Positions 20,670-32,149 of a DNA stretch of 64,000 bases are shown piece by piece. Every line of letters starts with the position of its first letter. Position 1 is the stretch's first letter. Source of the DNA: Batkoa obscura (lineage: Eukaryota; Entomophthoromycota; Entomophthoromycetes; Entomophthorales; Batkoaceae); NCBI GenBank assembly GCA_030770535.1, contig JASVEC010000017.1, positions 744,001 through 808,000 of the forward strand, given 5' to 3'. Under the pieces are notes generated by a model, which was not told where the DNA came from, ran no database searches, and saw only the letters and a list, made by a program, of their open reading frames with translations. The translations under genes and the position numbers were made by a program.

Positions 20670-23091
20670 ATGTCTATAAAAAAAATCAATAATAAAGGAA
20701 AGGAATTAAGTGACCAGTTGAAGTTAAACTGGATGCCTGAAAAGGATTGTGAGCTCAATGAAGAAATACTAGCAGATCTATTATTTAATTGGCATACGCT
20801 AAATTCCAGCCAAAAGACTAGGCTTTTTAATTATTTTTTGATTAACCATGGAGCTGAGTCAGGACCAAATTTTAAGGAAATCCCAAGACTAGTATATAGC
20901 TTTCAATTGCTTTTCAATATTGCTAACCTTGCTTTTAGTATGAGCAAAATTTAGCTTTAGATAGAAACAAAGCTGTAATTTCGTTTCATAATTTGGTCGC
21001 TGGGTTTTCTGCGCATAGCACACCTAAATTATACAACTTATCTACAAATAATGGTAGTGCTAAAGCAAATGCCTCAAAATTAAAGGATAAAAGTAGATCT
21101 ATTAAATCTATCATCAAATTAATTATAACCTATTGATAGTAGGTAAACTGAATAAAAACAACGGGGAGTTACAGACCTTTTCCTACTTATGCGAAGAACA
21201 GAGAGCGGAGCTGCTTAAAGAGGATCCAGGTTTACAATTAAATAAAATAGAACATTTTGTTTACAAACAACATGAGGATAGCAATGGCTCTAACTCAGTT
21301 ATAGCAAATAAACAAAGACAGAGCTTCAAACCATTAAGTAATAATCACACATTTAATAGTTGCAAAAATAGTTTTAATTTTTACAGCTGAGGCAAGTAAT
21401 TCAAGACAAAGTTCTACAGGTGATTCAAAAAAGAAGGATTTATTTACTTCCGATGTTAATAGCCCATTTCCAAAAATTCAAACTGAAAATCACATGAACC
21501 AAAGTAAATTCCTAATTTATTTATTAATATTATTTAATTTAGCATAAATAGATGCGACTAAATCTGCTCACAACGTTATTACTCAAGGTCCTGCAAGTTT
21601 TTTAAGGGATAGGAGTTTAATCACTCCTAAAAAAGCTATGTTTGAAAAGCAACAAAGAGGTGTTCATATGATGAGCCAAAGTAGATTATACCACTTCCAA
21701 TATCACTGCTTTATTAACATAAATAGCTGTTATTAGGCCACCTATTGATTCTATACCCGGAACCTTTATACGTGAGCTGCCTACAGGTATATTGTTATTT
21801 TTGGTTTTTATATATTTTGAATTAAACTGGAGGCCGAAATGGATCAAAAACAGTTGGGATTTGTTTATTTTAAAATGAAATGTATATGATTAACTTATTC
21901 AATAGCAGTTCAAAGCTATTCAGCTTCAAATGCCAATGTAAACAGATTGGGTTCCAGCAAAGATAGTTATAATAAAAAAGAAGTGACGGTGCTTGATGAC
22001 GTGGGTTTAAGGAAATTGATGGATCAAGGTAACATTTATTTTAAGCTTAAATTTTCATACTAACTTTAGGTAGTATCACAACAAAATAAGGAATATAAAA
22101 GAAGTGCACTAAGAGAACAAAAAGAAAAAGAAAGAGAATGGGCTTTGGTTGAAAAAAGTATTTTTTTTTAAAGAATGAAGTTTGATAATTAAAAACAAAT
22201 AGTGCGTAATAAAGGGATGAATCGTGCTATTAAGAGGAAAAAACCACTTATTTATCGATCACCCACTTCACCTAAGCTGATGAGATTTACTCCAAGAGTA
22301 GCTAATCATGTTAGAGTAATAAGGGGGATATTTAGAAAGAAAGAGGTGAAACGGCCTAATCAATTAAATGAGCAGGGTAGCAATTATCCAGTAATTAAGA
22401 GATGATCATTAACATTCATGTTTATAGCAAAAGAAAAAGAATTATCGTCATCTGGTAGTAATCATAAACTTAACGGGAATCCTCGAGGGATGCTAAGACT
22501 AAAAGGTAATTTAGCTCGTACTTCAACTATCTAATCCAAATTGTTTTTAGTCGACGATGGGATGAATTTCTTACGTATGAGCCAAGCTGATGGTATTCCT
22601 GATAATCAAGGTAAATGATTGCAAACTAAAATAATGAAGTTTTATTAACCCAATTGCGTAGATGTTGTAGAAGCAGGTGAATTAGAGCAGGAGGATAAAG
22701 TAAACAATAACAACAATAATTCCAATAGTTTAAATTCAAACTTACCATTATTTTAGGAAAAGGAAGTACTTGAAATCATCAATAACTCTTGCATAATTTC
22801 TGATGATGATTATCAATTTATTATTGATTGTTTAAATGGAAAAGGAGAAAGTAACTTAGTATTATAATAACAAAAAATAACATTAGCTTAAATTAATTAG
22901 TGGAAGGCCATGAAGTTATATCTGTTAGCTCGGTTACGACTAGCAACCCCATTAGAATTATAATTCAAGAAAGAGCAGATGAAGAAGGTGTATCTGAAAG
23001 AATTACTCACACAATCTTTGTTGCTTTTTTAAAAGATGATGGTACTATGGGTTGGAATATCACTCACGAATCTTTTTTAAACAAGGATTAG
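20670..23091 (+). CDS. Probable negative elongation factor A (NELF-A-like), multi-exon
   Basis: Fourteen short exons joined by hand, with continuous phase at each junction, give about 570 residues; the stop is at 23089-23091. The order of recognisable segments follows metazoan NELF-A. First is an HDAg-like N-terminus (WMPEKDCELNEEILADLL, then LNSSQKTRL, then IPRLYEQNLALD, then AGFSAHSTPKLYNL). Then come FSYLCEEQRAELL and LNKIEHFVYK, where NELF-A has LECQYLNKNAL and PVKHFQLK. A Ser/Asn-rich linker follows with TVLDDVGLRKLM, where NELF-A has VKLLDISEL. A basic stretch (RAIKRKKPL) follows. The C-terminal block is DDYQFIIDCLNGKGE, then IRIIIQER, then THTIFVAFLKDDGTMGW. In animals NELF-A binds RNA polymerase II with DSIF and enforces promoter-proximal pausing. 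The match is by pattern only, so the family is probable, not certain. Some intron boundaries (for example at 21065-21130 and 22070) have alternatives. Confidence 0.6.
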
Positions 23092-23304
23092 CTTTATAAT
23101 ACTTGTTTTATTGCATATTGAATATTTTGAGTTATTTTTATTAGGTTAAATAAAATATACAACTATTATGCTTAACGAAACATTTTAATAATTTTAATAA
23201 TAATAAATTTGAGAGTTGTGATTGGCTAAAAATAAAACAAAAACAGAATATTACAATTTATAGTTTACTCATTTTATCGTCAATTTTAAATAACGTACAA
23301 AAAG

Positions 23305-23992
23305 ATGGAAGACTATGAAGAAAATTACGAACCAATGAGTAAGGAGCAGGTGGATCAAGTGATTGAAATGTATCAAAACGTCATCTATAATGAATTAAGG
23401 CCTGTGTTGGAAGTTAAAATAAAAGAGAGGGAAGAGATTTATAATGAAAATAGTGAATAGTAAGGCTTGAAAAATAAGTAATAAAATCAAGTTTAACAGT
23501 TTTTAGTATAAAATTAAAGTCAACAATCGAAGCAATGAGGATCTCAAAACAAAAAGAGATTAAGTCCAAAGTTGAATTGGGTTGTGGGGTGTTTGCTCAG
23601 GCCAATATGTAGGGTTTAAATTAGTTATAATAGTTAGATTTATTTAAATGGAATCTTAATTTAGAACTGATACTCGCTATATTTATATCAATGTTGGATT
23701 GGGCAATCATGTACAATTTACTTTATTAGAAGCACTTAAATTTATTGATAAAAGGATGGATTTGTTGAAAAAGTAAGCACACTTTTTATTTAAATGAATT
23801 ATAAGCACTTCACAAAACTGGTTTGATTAAATTTACCAATTTTTCATAGGAAAGGTGATAAAGCAACCAAAAAAGTTTCTGAACTCAGGGCAAGGATTCA
23901 AACAGTAAAATCATTGTGATTTATTATGATATTTTATTAACTATTTTTAGATCGTTGATACTTTACAAACACTCATGGAAACTAGTCAGTAA
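23305..23992 (+). CDS. UXT: UXT-like prefoldin-family protein
   Basis: Five exons: 23305-23459, 23507-23608, 23665-23772, 23850-23904 and 23951-23992. They give 153 residues, close to the 157 of human UXT. The protein is an alpha-type prefoldin: an N-terminal coiled coil, a beta-hairpin centre (VELGCGVFAQANI, then DTRYIYINVGLGNHVQFTL), and a second coil beginning LEALKFIDKRMDLL. The last motif is the UXT signature (LAEALKFIDRK in animals). UXT is a subunit of the URI/R2TP prefoldin-like complex, which helps assemble RNA polymerases and other large complexes. Donors are mostly GTAA-type. It follows the NELF-A-like gene by about 210 bases on the same strand. Confidence 0.82.
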
Positions 23993-24333
23993 AATAGTTT
24001 ATTTTAGGAATTTAAAATACTTTTATTTTAAAGGTTTTAATATATAAACTTAAAATAACATTATTACCTTACAATGTTGCTTTTTATATGCTATTGAAAT
24101 GAGTATTTTTTTAAAAGTGAGATTATTTAATAAAGTTAAAAATAGAACAAAAAGGTACAATATATTATAATTTTAAAAATTTAGTTTTAGTTTATTTATT
24201 ACATTTAAAATCGATGTTCTTTATTATTTTATAAAACAGTTTTGTTTATGAATACGGTAGAAGTTAGTCAATAATAATTACTCTTTAAAATCAAGTAACT
24301 ACTTGAAGTCGTTAAATAAAACCTTACTCATTT

Positions 24334-25535
24334 TTAAGCTCTAGCGAAATTAAGAGAGTCTTCAATACCTTGGGCATTGCTAAAACGTTCACCAGCTAAC
24401 GCATAAAACTTCTTAAGCTCAAGCTCTGAAATTGGATAAGAGTGCATTTGTTTTTCAGAAGGATCAGGGAAGGTAGCAGTTTTAACTTCTTTAGCATAAT
24501 CATCTAAAGCTTTTATTGCATCGTTGCCTATTGTTCCATACTGCTTACAGAACTTTGGTACAAATTTATCATAGATCCCCAGCATATCCATCATCACCAA
24601 CACTTGCCCTGAACATCCAACACCACTACCAATACCAATGGTTGGAATACTTAATTGTTGGGTTATAAAAGCTGCTATTGGTGCTGGGATACATTCTAAA
24701 ACAATTGACATACAGCCTGCTTCTTGTAATGCTAAAGCGTCTTCAACAAGTCTCAATGCCTTATAAACAGTTAGCCAAAACAAAATAAAAATTTAAGCGT
24801 TACTTGGTCTGCTGACTTTCCTTGGACTCTGAACCCTCCTAACATAACCTGGCGTTGTGGGGTAAGTCCGACGTGACCAACAACTGGAATACCACTTTCA
24901 GTAATGGCATGAACCACTTCACACTGCTCAGCACCACCTTCTAACTTAACTGCCTAAATAATAGTTAGTTTTAACACTTTGATTGGGCTTAAAGCTCTTA
25001 CCTCCGCTTTCCCTTCTTTTATCAACCTAACCGCATTTTCTAAACCTAAAAGTGGTCTCCTCTCATAGCTACCAAAAGGTAAGTCAGTTACCAAAAAGGG
25101 AGATTTTACTGCTCTAGATACTGCAGCTGTATGATGGATCATTGTTTCCATGGTTACTGGAGAGGTGGAGTCATACCCTAAAGCTACCATACCTAAAGAG
25201 TCTCCTACCAAGCACATATCTTGGTCACTGTTTTCAACCCACAAACCTGTTGGGTAGTCGTGAGCAGTCATCATCGTGATTGGAGTCTTGTTCTTGTAAA
25301 GTTTTTGGATTGTCTTGATTGTTACTTTCTTTCTTGGGGCAATGGCATCTAAGTTATAAAAAAGTATTAGATATCTCAAAGAAATGTTCAATTACTTTTG
25401 GTTACCTTTACTATTTCCATTTGGATCCGGTTGTGAAGAATAGTACCTGTTACATATTATGTGTGGGTAGATTGGCTGTGTTTTAATACATTGAGCCTTG
25501 TACACTTGATTAATCACTTTAAAATAGTTACGCAT
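24334..25535 (-). CDS. panB: 3-methyl-2-oxobutanoate hydroxymethyltransferase (pantothenate synthesis)
   Basis: Four exons on the minus strand: 25535-25406, 25348-25002, 24953-24804 and 24759-24334, giving 350 residues. Introns are 57, 48 and 44 bases. The first exon encodes a basic, Arg/Tyr-rich leader ([15 protein letters not shown], then NRYYSSQ) that looks like a mitochondrial presequence, as for fungal ECM31. The enzyme core is typical: [23 protein letters not shown] (Mg-binding Asp), [19 protein letters not shown] across the second splice, [11 protein letters not shown], and LECIP with [18 protein letters not shown]. It transfers a hydroxymethyl group from methylene-tetrahydrofolate to 2-oxoisovalerate to give ketopantoate, the first committed step to pantothenate and CoA. 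Confidence 0.93.
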
Positions 25536-26109
25536 TTTAATAATTATTCTAAAATTTCAATTTTTTGTCCTTTTTTATACTTTTTAAAAATGTCAAACCC
25601 TTTTCGAAATTAAATTGCGAATAACATTGTTGCAAAATTTACTTAATTTGGTAGTTCTACCAAGAAGAGACCAACCTTACGGTTGGTTTGTGGGTGTGTT
25701 TCTTAAAAACGTACCAGAATATAAAATATGATCCATATTAAATTCTCAAATTAAGAGAATATTATTAATCCAAATTAAACAAAAGTAAACATATTAAAGT
25801 AAAGTGTATAGTAAATATTATTTAATATACATACATCGAACTATTTTTATATTTATATTGTATTAGTAATAAATAGTATTATTATAAAAGTTTATTTGAT
25901 TTGTTATATTAAAAGTTAAGATTTAATAGACGCGTTTTTTTCGGATCTCAATAGTAATATTCGAAGAATAAGTTATCAAAAAACATCCAAATAGTAGAGA
26001 CTCTTTGTTTTTTTTTAAAAATGAATTTTTAATAATTTAAAAAAGGCTTGCTACTACCATTTGACCAATTTAACCATACATATATACTGAAACAGTCCCC
26101 AAAAAATGC
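25536..26109. other. Intergenic region between panB and the acidic coiled-coil gene
   Basis: About 570 AT-rich bases with no supported gene. It includes the panB promoter. A short palindrome-like ACCTTACGGTTGGT near 25672 was seen but has no clear meaning. Confidence 0.45.
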
Positions 26110-26777
26110 TTATTGCATATCTTGCTCATACTGATCCAAAAGCTCTCTCAACGCCATACGTGCCGTTTCATCGTCATCCTCCTCACTATCACTACCATCT
26201 CCCTTAGAGCTCTTGTCCTTTCTTTTCTTGCTTCTTTTGTCGCTTTCTTCATCATCAATCTCGAAATTATCTAAAAAAAGTTATTACATTTCATATTTTT
26301 TTTAAAAATATAGCCAAATAGATTACCAGAGTCCGAGCTATTGGAATCTGTAGACCTTTTATAAGCATTGATTGTGTTCGCTTGTCTCATTATTCTCTCC
26401 GCTAAATCTTCGGTTCCTTCAAGATCTCCAACTGGATCGAATGTATCGTTCAAATCGTTAGATGGATACTCGCTTCGTTGGAAATCTTCAAATGGTAAAC
26501 CTTCGTTCTCACGAGCTCTTTCGAGAAATACCAATAAGATCTGCTCCTCTATCTTAGGTTTAGTTAATTTTAGAGTCTATGTTTGTATTTTAGGTGAATT
26601 ACTTGTAGTCGTGAAACTCTATCATATAATGTGTTATAAGCAGTGTCCAAAATCTCTTTTTCTCGGGTTAACACATAGTGTAAGTTTTTACGACGTTCGC
26701 TGAGGATTTTTAGTGTTTATTTAATTGAGTTGATTCATTTATTACTTTAATTGTTCAAGATTCTCTTTACTTTCCAT
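26110..26777 (-). CDS. Small acidic coiled-coil protein, unknown function
   Basis: Four exons: 26777-26746, 26699-26603, 26552-26327 and 26270-26110, giving 171 residues with consistent phase. The N-terminal 60 residues form a likely coiled coil (MESKENLEQLNERRKNL, then REKEILDTAYNTLYDRV, then EEQILLVFLERAREN). A middle segment with FEDFQRSEYPSNDLND follows. The tail is low-complexity: a KRSKKRKDKSSK basic patch next to SDSEEDDDE, then a helix to DQYEQDMQ. The charge pattern and lysine cluster suggest a nuclear protein in a complex. I do not recognise the family. The frame survives three introns and the coding composition is convincing, so I take it as real. Confidence 0.7.
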
Positions 26778-27468
26778 CCTTTTTATTTTTTTAAACCAAA
26801 AGAACAAATTTTTATTTTTGCTTGGTTTTTATTAAATTTATCAAATCTTTAAAAAAAATTGGATTCAGTTTAATTGTAAATTAATTTTCTTTTATTATCT
26901 ATAACAACTATATCTTTTTAACAATATACTGTATAAACATACCGATACCTAGCCGCTTTATAACATAAAGTAATAAAAATCCTTTTAAATATGTCCTGCT
27001 ATTTACTATCATAAAACTTCATACCATTCTATACTGAGTTAGATTCATACAAATTACTTATAAAATTTTTACATGGAAACTTAATTACTCTCTTTATGCA
27101 AAGCAGTGAGTGATGCTTTGACTCGTTGTTTTTTCCTTGAATATGTATGTTATTTAAATTTCGCGTCAGTGCTATGGCCCCCTCATTTCATATATATATC
27201 TTATACATAGATAATATAGGGTCGAATATAAGCGCCAGTTTTTATATATAACTTTGCACCCTTCTATCTGTTTCGAAATATTAAAACTTTTGGGATTTTT
27301 AAGTATTGTATTTAAATGTACATCTATCTTTACTTTGGTATGCTAGTATTTTGAATATTATAATTGGTAACCATCTGAGCACAAACAGAAAGCCAGGTTT
27401 ATGTATTTAGTTGCTCTCCATTTTTTAGCCACAACAATATTGATAACTATTCATAGTTATTCATATAT
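26778..27468. other. Intergenic region upstream of the acidic coiled-coil gene
   Basis: No supported gene. AT-rich, containing the promoter for the minus-strand gene at 26777 and ending at a family B MITE. Confidence 0.45.
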
Positions 27469-27569
27469 GGTGATGTTTTTTTATGTTTGAGAATTTTACT
27501 AACAGTTGTTTTTCCGCTCAAACAGCGCTTAAAAGATGGAAAAAGTAACAAAGTCAAAAAAAACACCCC
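27469..27569 (-). mobile_element. Family B MITE copy 4
   Basis: About 101 bases, from GGTGATGTTTTTT to AACACCCCC, with the core TTTTACTAACAG, CGCTCAAACAGCGCTT and ATGGAAAAAGTAAC. Flanks are ATAT and ATTA, so the duplication is degraded. It lies about 100 bases past the stop of the first questin-oxidase-like gene. Confidence 0.8.
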
Positions 27570-27673
27570 CATTATTTAGTTTTTTAAAAATATCAAGCTT
27601 TAATAAAAGGAAGTTATTTCATTTAGGTATGGGTAGTTTATTTCAAGTGGCTATTTAATCTCATAAAGCATTA

Positions 27674-29040
27674 TCAGGGCATTGAAGTTTTATCGTTTTT
27701 TAAAACATTCGAAACTGCAAACGCCGCTGGTTTAATGAAGAGCCCATTCATTTTCCCAAATTCTTTTTGCAATTCATAAAGGCTTCTAGCCCCTTTAATA
27801 AGTCGAGCGTATAGAGATTTTCCGGAGCTGGCATAGATTTTTGACCATGGAATATCATTGTTCTTCCCCTCCTCAATTTCTTCTGGAATTAAGATAGATA
27901 TTTCAGCAGGCTTTGGAATGGTTTGGGTTAAGAAAAAAACAGTTAAAGCTACAAAGTTAATATTGAGCAAACGAACTTTATCTTTCAGGTCTAAAATAGG
28001 CAAAATAGTACGTACACCATAGTTTCCGGTTAAACTATGTAAGAAAAAGAAGTCAAAAATATTCTCATGATACAGTTCACTGAATACTTCAACTGTTCCA
28101 ATACTTAAATCTTTAATGCATTCATCAATGTTATTTTTGTTAGCTCCCCAATATTTGACTAACTTTAATATATTGGAACTATTTTTTTCAATCACGTTTT
28201 GTATCATAATTGACTTGTTTTCCTCTCCTTCATTTACTTTTAATCGCTCAGTCCCGATTTCTTCCAACTTTTCTCGTATAAGATAAGCAGAATAAGATTT
28301 AAACTCGGGCTTATTAACATAATCATTATTTTCAATCTTTCCTGGCTCTTTTTCACTTTCATTTTCGAATTCTTTAAGTTCAATAGTTTTAAATAACTCA
28401 TAGGAAACATAGTAACTATAGGCATAAGCTAACCCTTCAGCAGCAACTAATGGATTGCTAAGTTCCACAGCACACCCTATATGAACTAATGGATTTAAAA
28501 AAGCTCCCATGAGCCCGGAAATAGCAGTTGAAATGTATTTTTTTAAAGCTTGTGTCATCCCTAGTACTTTGACTTGTTGATCAAAGAACTTTAAATAAGA
28601 AGAGTATGAACTATAGAAATAAAAATAAGAAGTATTCAATCTTACAAATAAAGTCTTACTCTTTATAACTAATAAAATCTTTATAATTTCCAGTGTTAAT
28701 AGCATATTTGACTTCATTTAAACTACTAAGTCCATTTTTCATTTTGTTATAGTAATCATCTAAATGTTTTGGCGCAGCTAAACAATGCTATAAGTAATTT
28801 AATTTATAATTTAATTTTTCAATTACCCCCCATTTTATAAAGCGAACATATAACGTGTACAACAGAATTTGGTTTAAATCCTTGATAAACAACATCATGA
28901 TTATCATGGTTATGCTGAATAATTTCAGACATTCTTAAAAAAGTTCTATGTTGTGGTACTAAAGGAGTAAACACGTTTTTGTCCTCAATTGAAATTGAGC
29001 TTTCTCGTTGCTCTGTTATTGTTTTAATATGACTATCCAT
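27674..29040 (-). CDS. Questin oxidase-like protein (DUF4243), tandem copy 1
   Basis: Three exons, 29040-28827, 28777-28660 and 28610-27674, give 422 residues. The second acceptor is at GTTTAG; a nearer TATAG gives an early stop. Family marks include NEVKY-type segments, NPLVHIGCAVELSNPLVAAEGLAYAYSYY, and DFFFLHSLTGNYGVRTILPIL near residue 270. These fit the questin oxidase/AflY-type Baeyer-Villiger oxidase family, whose proteins share paired His near the HIGxA and LHxLTG motifs. Fungal members open anthraquinone or polyketide rings, but many relatives act on unknown substrates. The neighbouring copy at 29948 has the same exon pattern, including an identical 118-base middle exon. No polyketide synthase is in the window, so the substrate is open. 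Confidence 0.78.
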
Positions 29041-29947
29041 TTTTGTTTATTAAACCTACTCATCATCTATCACCTTTATATAATTTCCTCTAAATATAAG
29101 CTATCATCTTTATTGACCTGTTACCTCATTATTAGCTACAGTTGATATAAGTTTTAAAAATAACTTTAAACCATGTCCGTATGTTTTAATTTTATTCTAT
29201 TAATATTAGTTCACAATGTTACACGTATGGTTATTATTACATTAGTATAGAGTAGTAGGGGTGAATTTATTTTATCAAAATTTAGAACTTAATACAGCTA
29301 AAATTAACTAAGGCTTAAATAGTAATCAAATAGTCTAAAAGAGTTCTAAATAATCACTTTTTAGTAGCTAGTTTTATTATAGCAATTATGTTTTTATATC
29401 TAATTACAATAGTTTAATATATACTAAATTTATATATTAACTATTGCTGAAATCATAAGACAATTTTTAATTTTTAAATTATACACAATTATAGATATAT
29501 TCAAATTATAAATCCATTTTTCATAATTATAGATAAATTATTCAACTTTTTTATAATTATGAAAAATGAATTTATTATGAATGATAAATTCAATTCAAAT
29601 TGTAAGTGATGTATGAGTAACTATGAGAACCCAGTAAAATTGGTGATTAAAGTTTAATTTTTTAATGTGTAATCATTTATCCTGTGTTATTGACATTGTA
29701 ATCAAAAAATCAATTTTTTTTAATAAAGATTAAATTTATTAACACATAAAAAGCGAATAATTTGTGTTCACAAAATTTTAACTTTAAGTCATGCTATGAG
29801 AGTTTCAACTAATCAAATTAAATTAATGCCTTCTCAAAATTGATTTGATTAGTTAAAATTAGTTATATAACAGAAATTTATAATGGCGATGCTTTAAAAA
29901 ACGTATTAATATATTTCCCAACAATGTACTAATAATGCATACTTCTA
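29041..29947. other. Intergenic region between the questin-oxidase-like pair
   Basis: About 900 AT-rich bases with no gene. It holds the promoter of copy 1 and the 3' end of copy 2, plus two inverted repeats. One is listed separately; the other pairs AACTAATCAAAT near 29807 with ATTTGATTAGTT near 29843. Confidence 0.5.
29515..29568. repeat. Inverted repeat (17-bp arms)
   Basis: CATTTTTCATAATTATA at 29515-29531 is complementary to TATAATTATGAAAAATG at 29552-29568, with a 20-base loop. It lies upstream of questin-like copy 1 and downstream of copy 2. It may act as an operator-like site or 3'-end hairpin; function is unknown. Confidence 0.65.
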
Positions 29948-31338
29948 TCAGTTTTCTGGAAGATAACCAATACCGCTAAAATTCCAATCATTTTTAGGAA
30001 TATCCAATGCTGCAAATGCAGCAGGTTTGAAGAAGAGTCCATTCATTTCCCCAAATTCCTTTTGCAACTCATAGAGATTTCTGACACCTTTGATAAGGTG
30101 GGCATCTAAAGATTCGCCAGAACGTATATAAATCTCTAGCCATGAATTGTCATTATTTTTCCCCCCTTTAATTTCTTCTGGAATTGGCTTAGATATTTCA
30201 CTAAGCTTTGGAGCACCTTGAATTAAGAAAAGAATAGTTAGAGCACTAAAGTTAAGATTAAGCAAACGAACTTTATCTTTGGATTCCAAAATAGGTAAAA
30301 GGGTACGTACAGCATGGTTACCAGTTAACCCATGTAGTAAGAAGAAGTCAAAAGTATTTTGACGATAAGAACCACCAAATATTTCAACAGTACCGATACT
30401 CAAATCGTTATTACATTCTTCAATATTGTCTTTATTTACTCCAAATTTGTTTGCTAATTTTACTAAATTAGAACCATTATTTTCTACTATATAGTTAATT
30501 GAACTAAAAAACTGTCCTTTTCTTTGTTTTTCATCAACGGCTTTCACTCCCATCTTTTTCAACTCTTTTAATATAAGATGGGCGGAATATGATTTAGTTT
30601 TAGAGCTTTTAGGATTGGTAGTGTTTATGTTCATTTTAGCCAATTTTTCTTCAATGTTCTCTGTACTTATTTCCTCAGGTTGGATAGAATCAATGACATC
30701 ATCAAGGGCAAGATAATGGCTATAGGCGTAGGCTAAGCCTTCTACTGCAACTATTGGGTTATTGAATTCTACAGCATATCCTAAATGAATTAAAGGGTGC
30801 AATGCGGCTCCAGCAAGCCCTGGGATAATTTTTGGAATATATTTTTTTAAAGCAGAAATAGCTCCCAGCTCATTAACTTGCTTATCAAAAAACTTTAAGT
30901 AAGAAGAATATGCACTATAAATAAATCAGATAACTGGAAAACAAAAAACACTAACCTTACTCTTTGATAGCTATATACTTTTCATAATTTTCAAGATTTA
31001 TATCATATTTGTCTTCTGGTAATGGTTCAAGGTAAGTCATTGATTTATTATAGTATTGGTCTAATAGTTCAGAGGATGCTATTAACACTTATTAGCTATT
31101 CCAGATTAGATCGATATTTGAAGTTACCTCCCATTTTATATAGTGAACAGATAGCATGTACTACATGGTTAGCTCTAAAACCACCATGAATCATGTCATT
31201 GTTATGGTTCTTGTCAATGATTTCGTTCATTTTAACAAAGCTTTCGTTCTGTGGTGAGAATGGAGTAAATTTGGCTGATGACTTTAAAGGGTTTGCAGCT
31301 GTAGCAACACCTTTTCTTGTTTCGATCAATGGCGACAT
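29948..31338 (-). CDS. Questin oxidase-like protein (DUF4243), tandem copy 2
   Basis: Three exons, 31338-31128, 31078-30961 and 30914-29948, give 431 residues. ATG 31338 matches the start of copy 1 (MSPLIET against MDSHIKT); an in-frame ATG at 31368 would add ten residues and cannot be excluded. It shows the same family blocks as copy 1: HPLIHLGYAVEFNNPIVAVEGLAYAYSHY, DFFLLHGLTGNHAVRTLLPIL, and the C-terminal GLFFKPAAFAA. Predicted soluble oxidase of the questin oxidase/AflY family. Exon 2 is 118 bases, exactly as in copy 1, and both introns lie at the same positions, so the pair arose by tandem duplication. The central charged linker diverges most. It is divergent with the IRC6-like gene, and a family B MITE lies between them. 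Confidence 0.8.
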
Positions 31339-31368
31339 TTTTTTAATTATTCTTAAATTTCTCAACAT

Positions 31369-31959
31369 GTCAAATTAATTTAGTTAAATACTTTTTAAAA
31401 TTATTATATTTATAATGTGAAACGTCATTATGTAAAACTGATTATCTTTTTTATATCATTTAGATCATTCTTTATTTTATTTTTTTAAAATAGTCAAGTT
31501 TAAATTATGATTAGTAATATAAAAAATAGAAATTTGACAAAAGTTTATAAACAAAAAACACCGTGTACAACTGCTGCAACTCTATTCCGACATACCTAAC
31601 CATTCATTAAAGAATAAAACTTGCTGAAATCAGGCTGAAATATAAAGATTAACTTTAAAAAAACCAAATAAGAAAATAACTAACTCTAAAAATCACCGTA
31701 AATTAGATCGCAATAGAGCTGCAACAGCTGTAATACGCGCTAATCATTACTAATAAACTATTCAGCAATAATTAAAAGCATAGAGGTAAATGTTTCGGAG
31801 TAAAAAAGGAATACCGGCATTAAATAGAGCTGAATGATTAAAATAGCTCTTGACGAAATTTATGGTAACTTTATTACATTACATAAGCTGAAATATCAAG
31901 TATAATAATATGATGATGCATTTAAAAATGTAATTAAAAATTTCATAGGATTTTAATAT
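31369..31959. other. Divergent promoter region, left part
   Basis: About 590 bases between the questin-like copy 2 start and a MITE. AT-rich with no gene. It presumably carries promoter elements for copy 2 and perhaps for the IRC6-like gene. Confidence 0.45.
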
Positions 31960-32057
31960 GGGGGTATTTTTTTGGCTTCATTATTTTTTCTATTTTTTAA
32001 GCACTATTTCAGCAGAAAGATTGTTAGTAAAATTCTTAAACAAAAAAATACATCCAC
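31960..32057 (+). mobile_element. Family B MITE copy 5
   Basis: 98 bases, GGGGGTATTTTTTTGGC to ACATCCAC, with the full core. Perfect ATAT duplication on both sides (31956-31959 and 32058-32061). It sits 93 bases before the ATG of the IRC6-like gene, so it may be within its promoter or leader. Confidence 0.85.
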
Positions 32058-32149
32058 ATATAATTCTTTTTGTTTAATCCTCCATTCTTTTTCGAAAAAA
32101 TGACATAATTTGCAGCAATTAAAAATCATAAATTGTTTTTTAATTCAAA

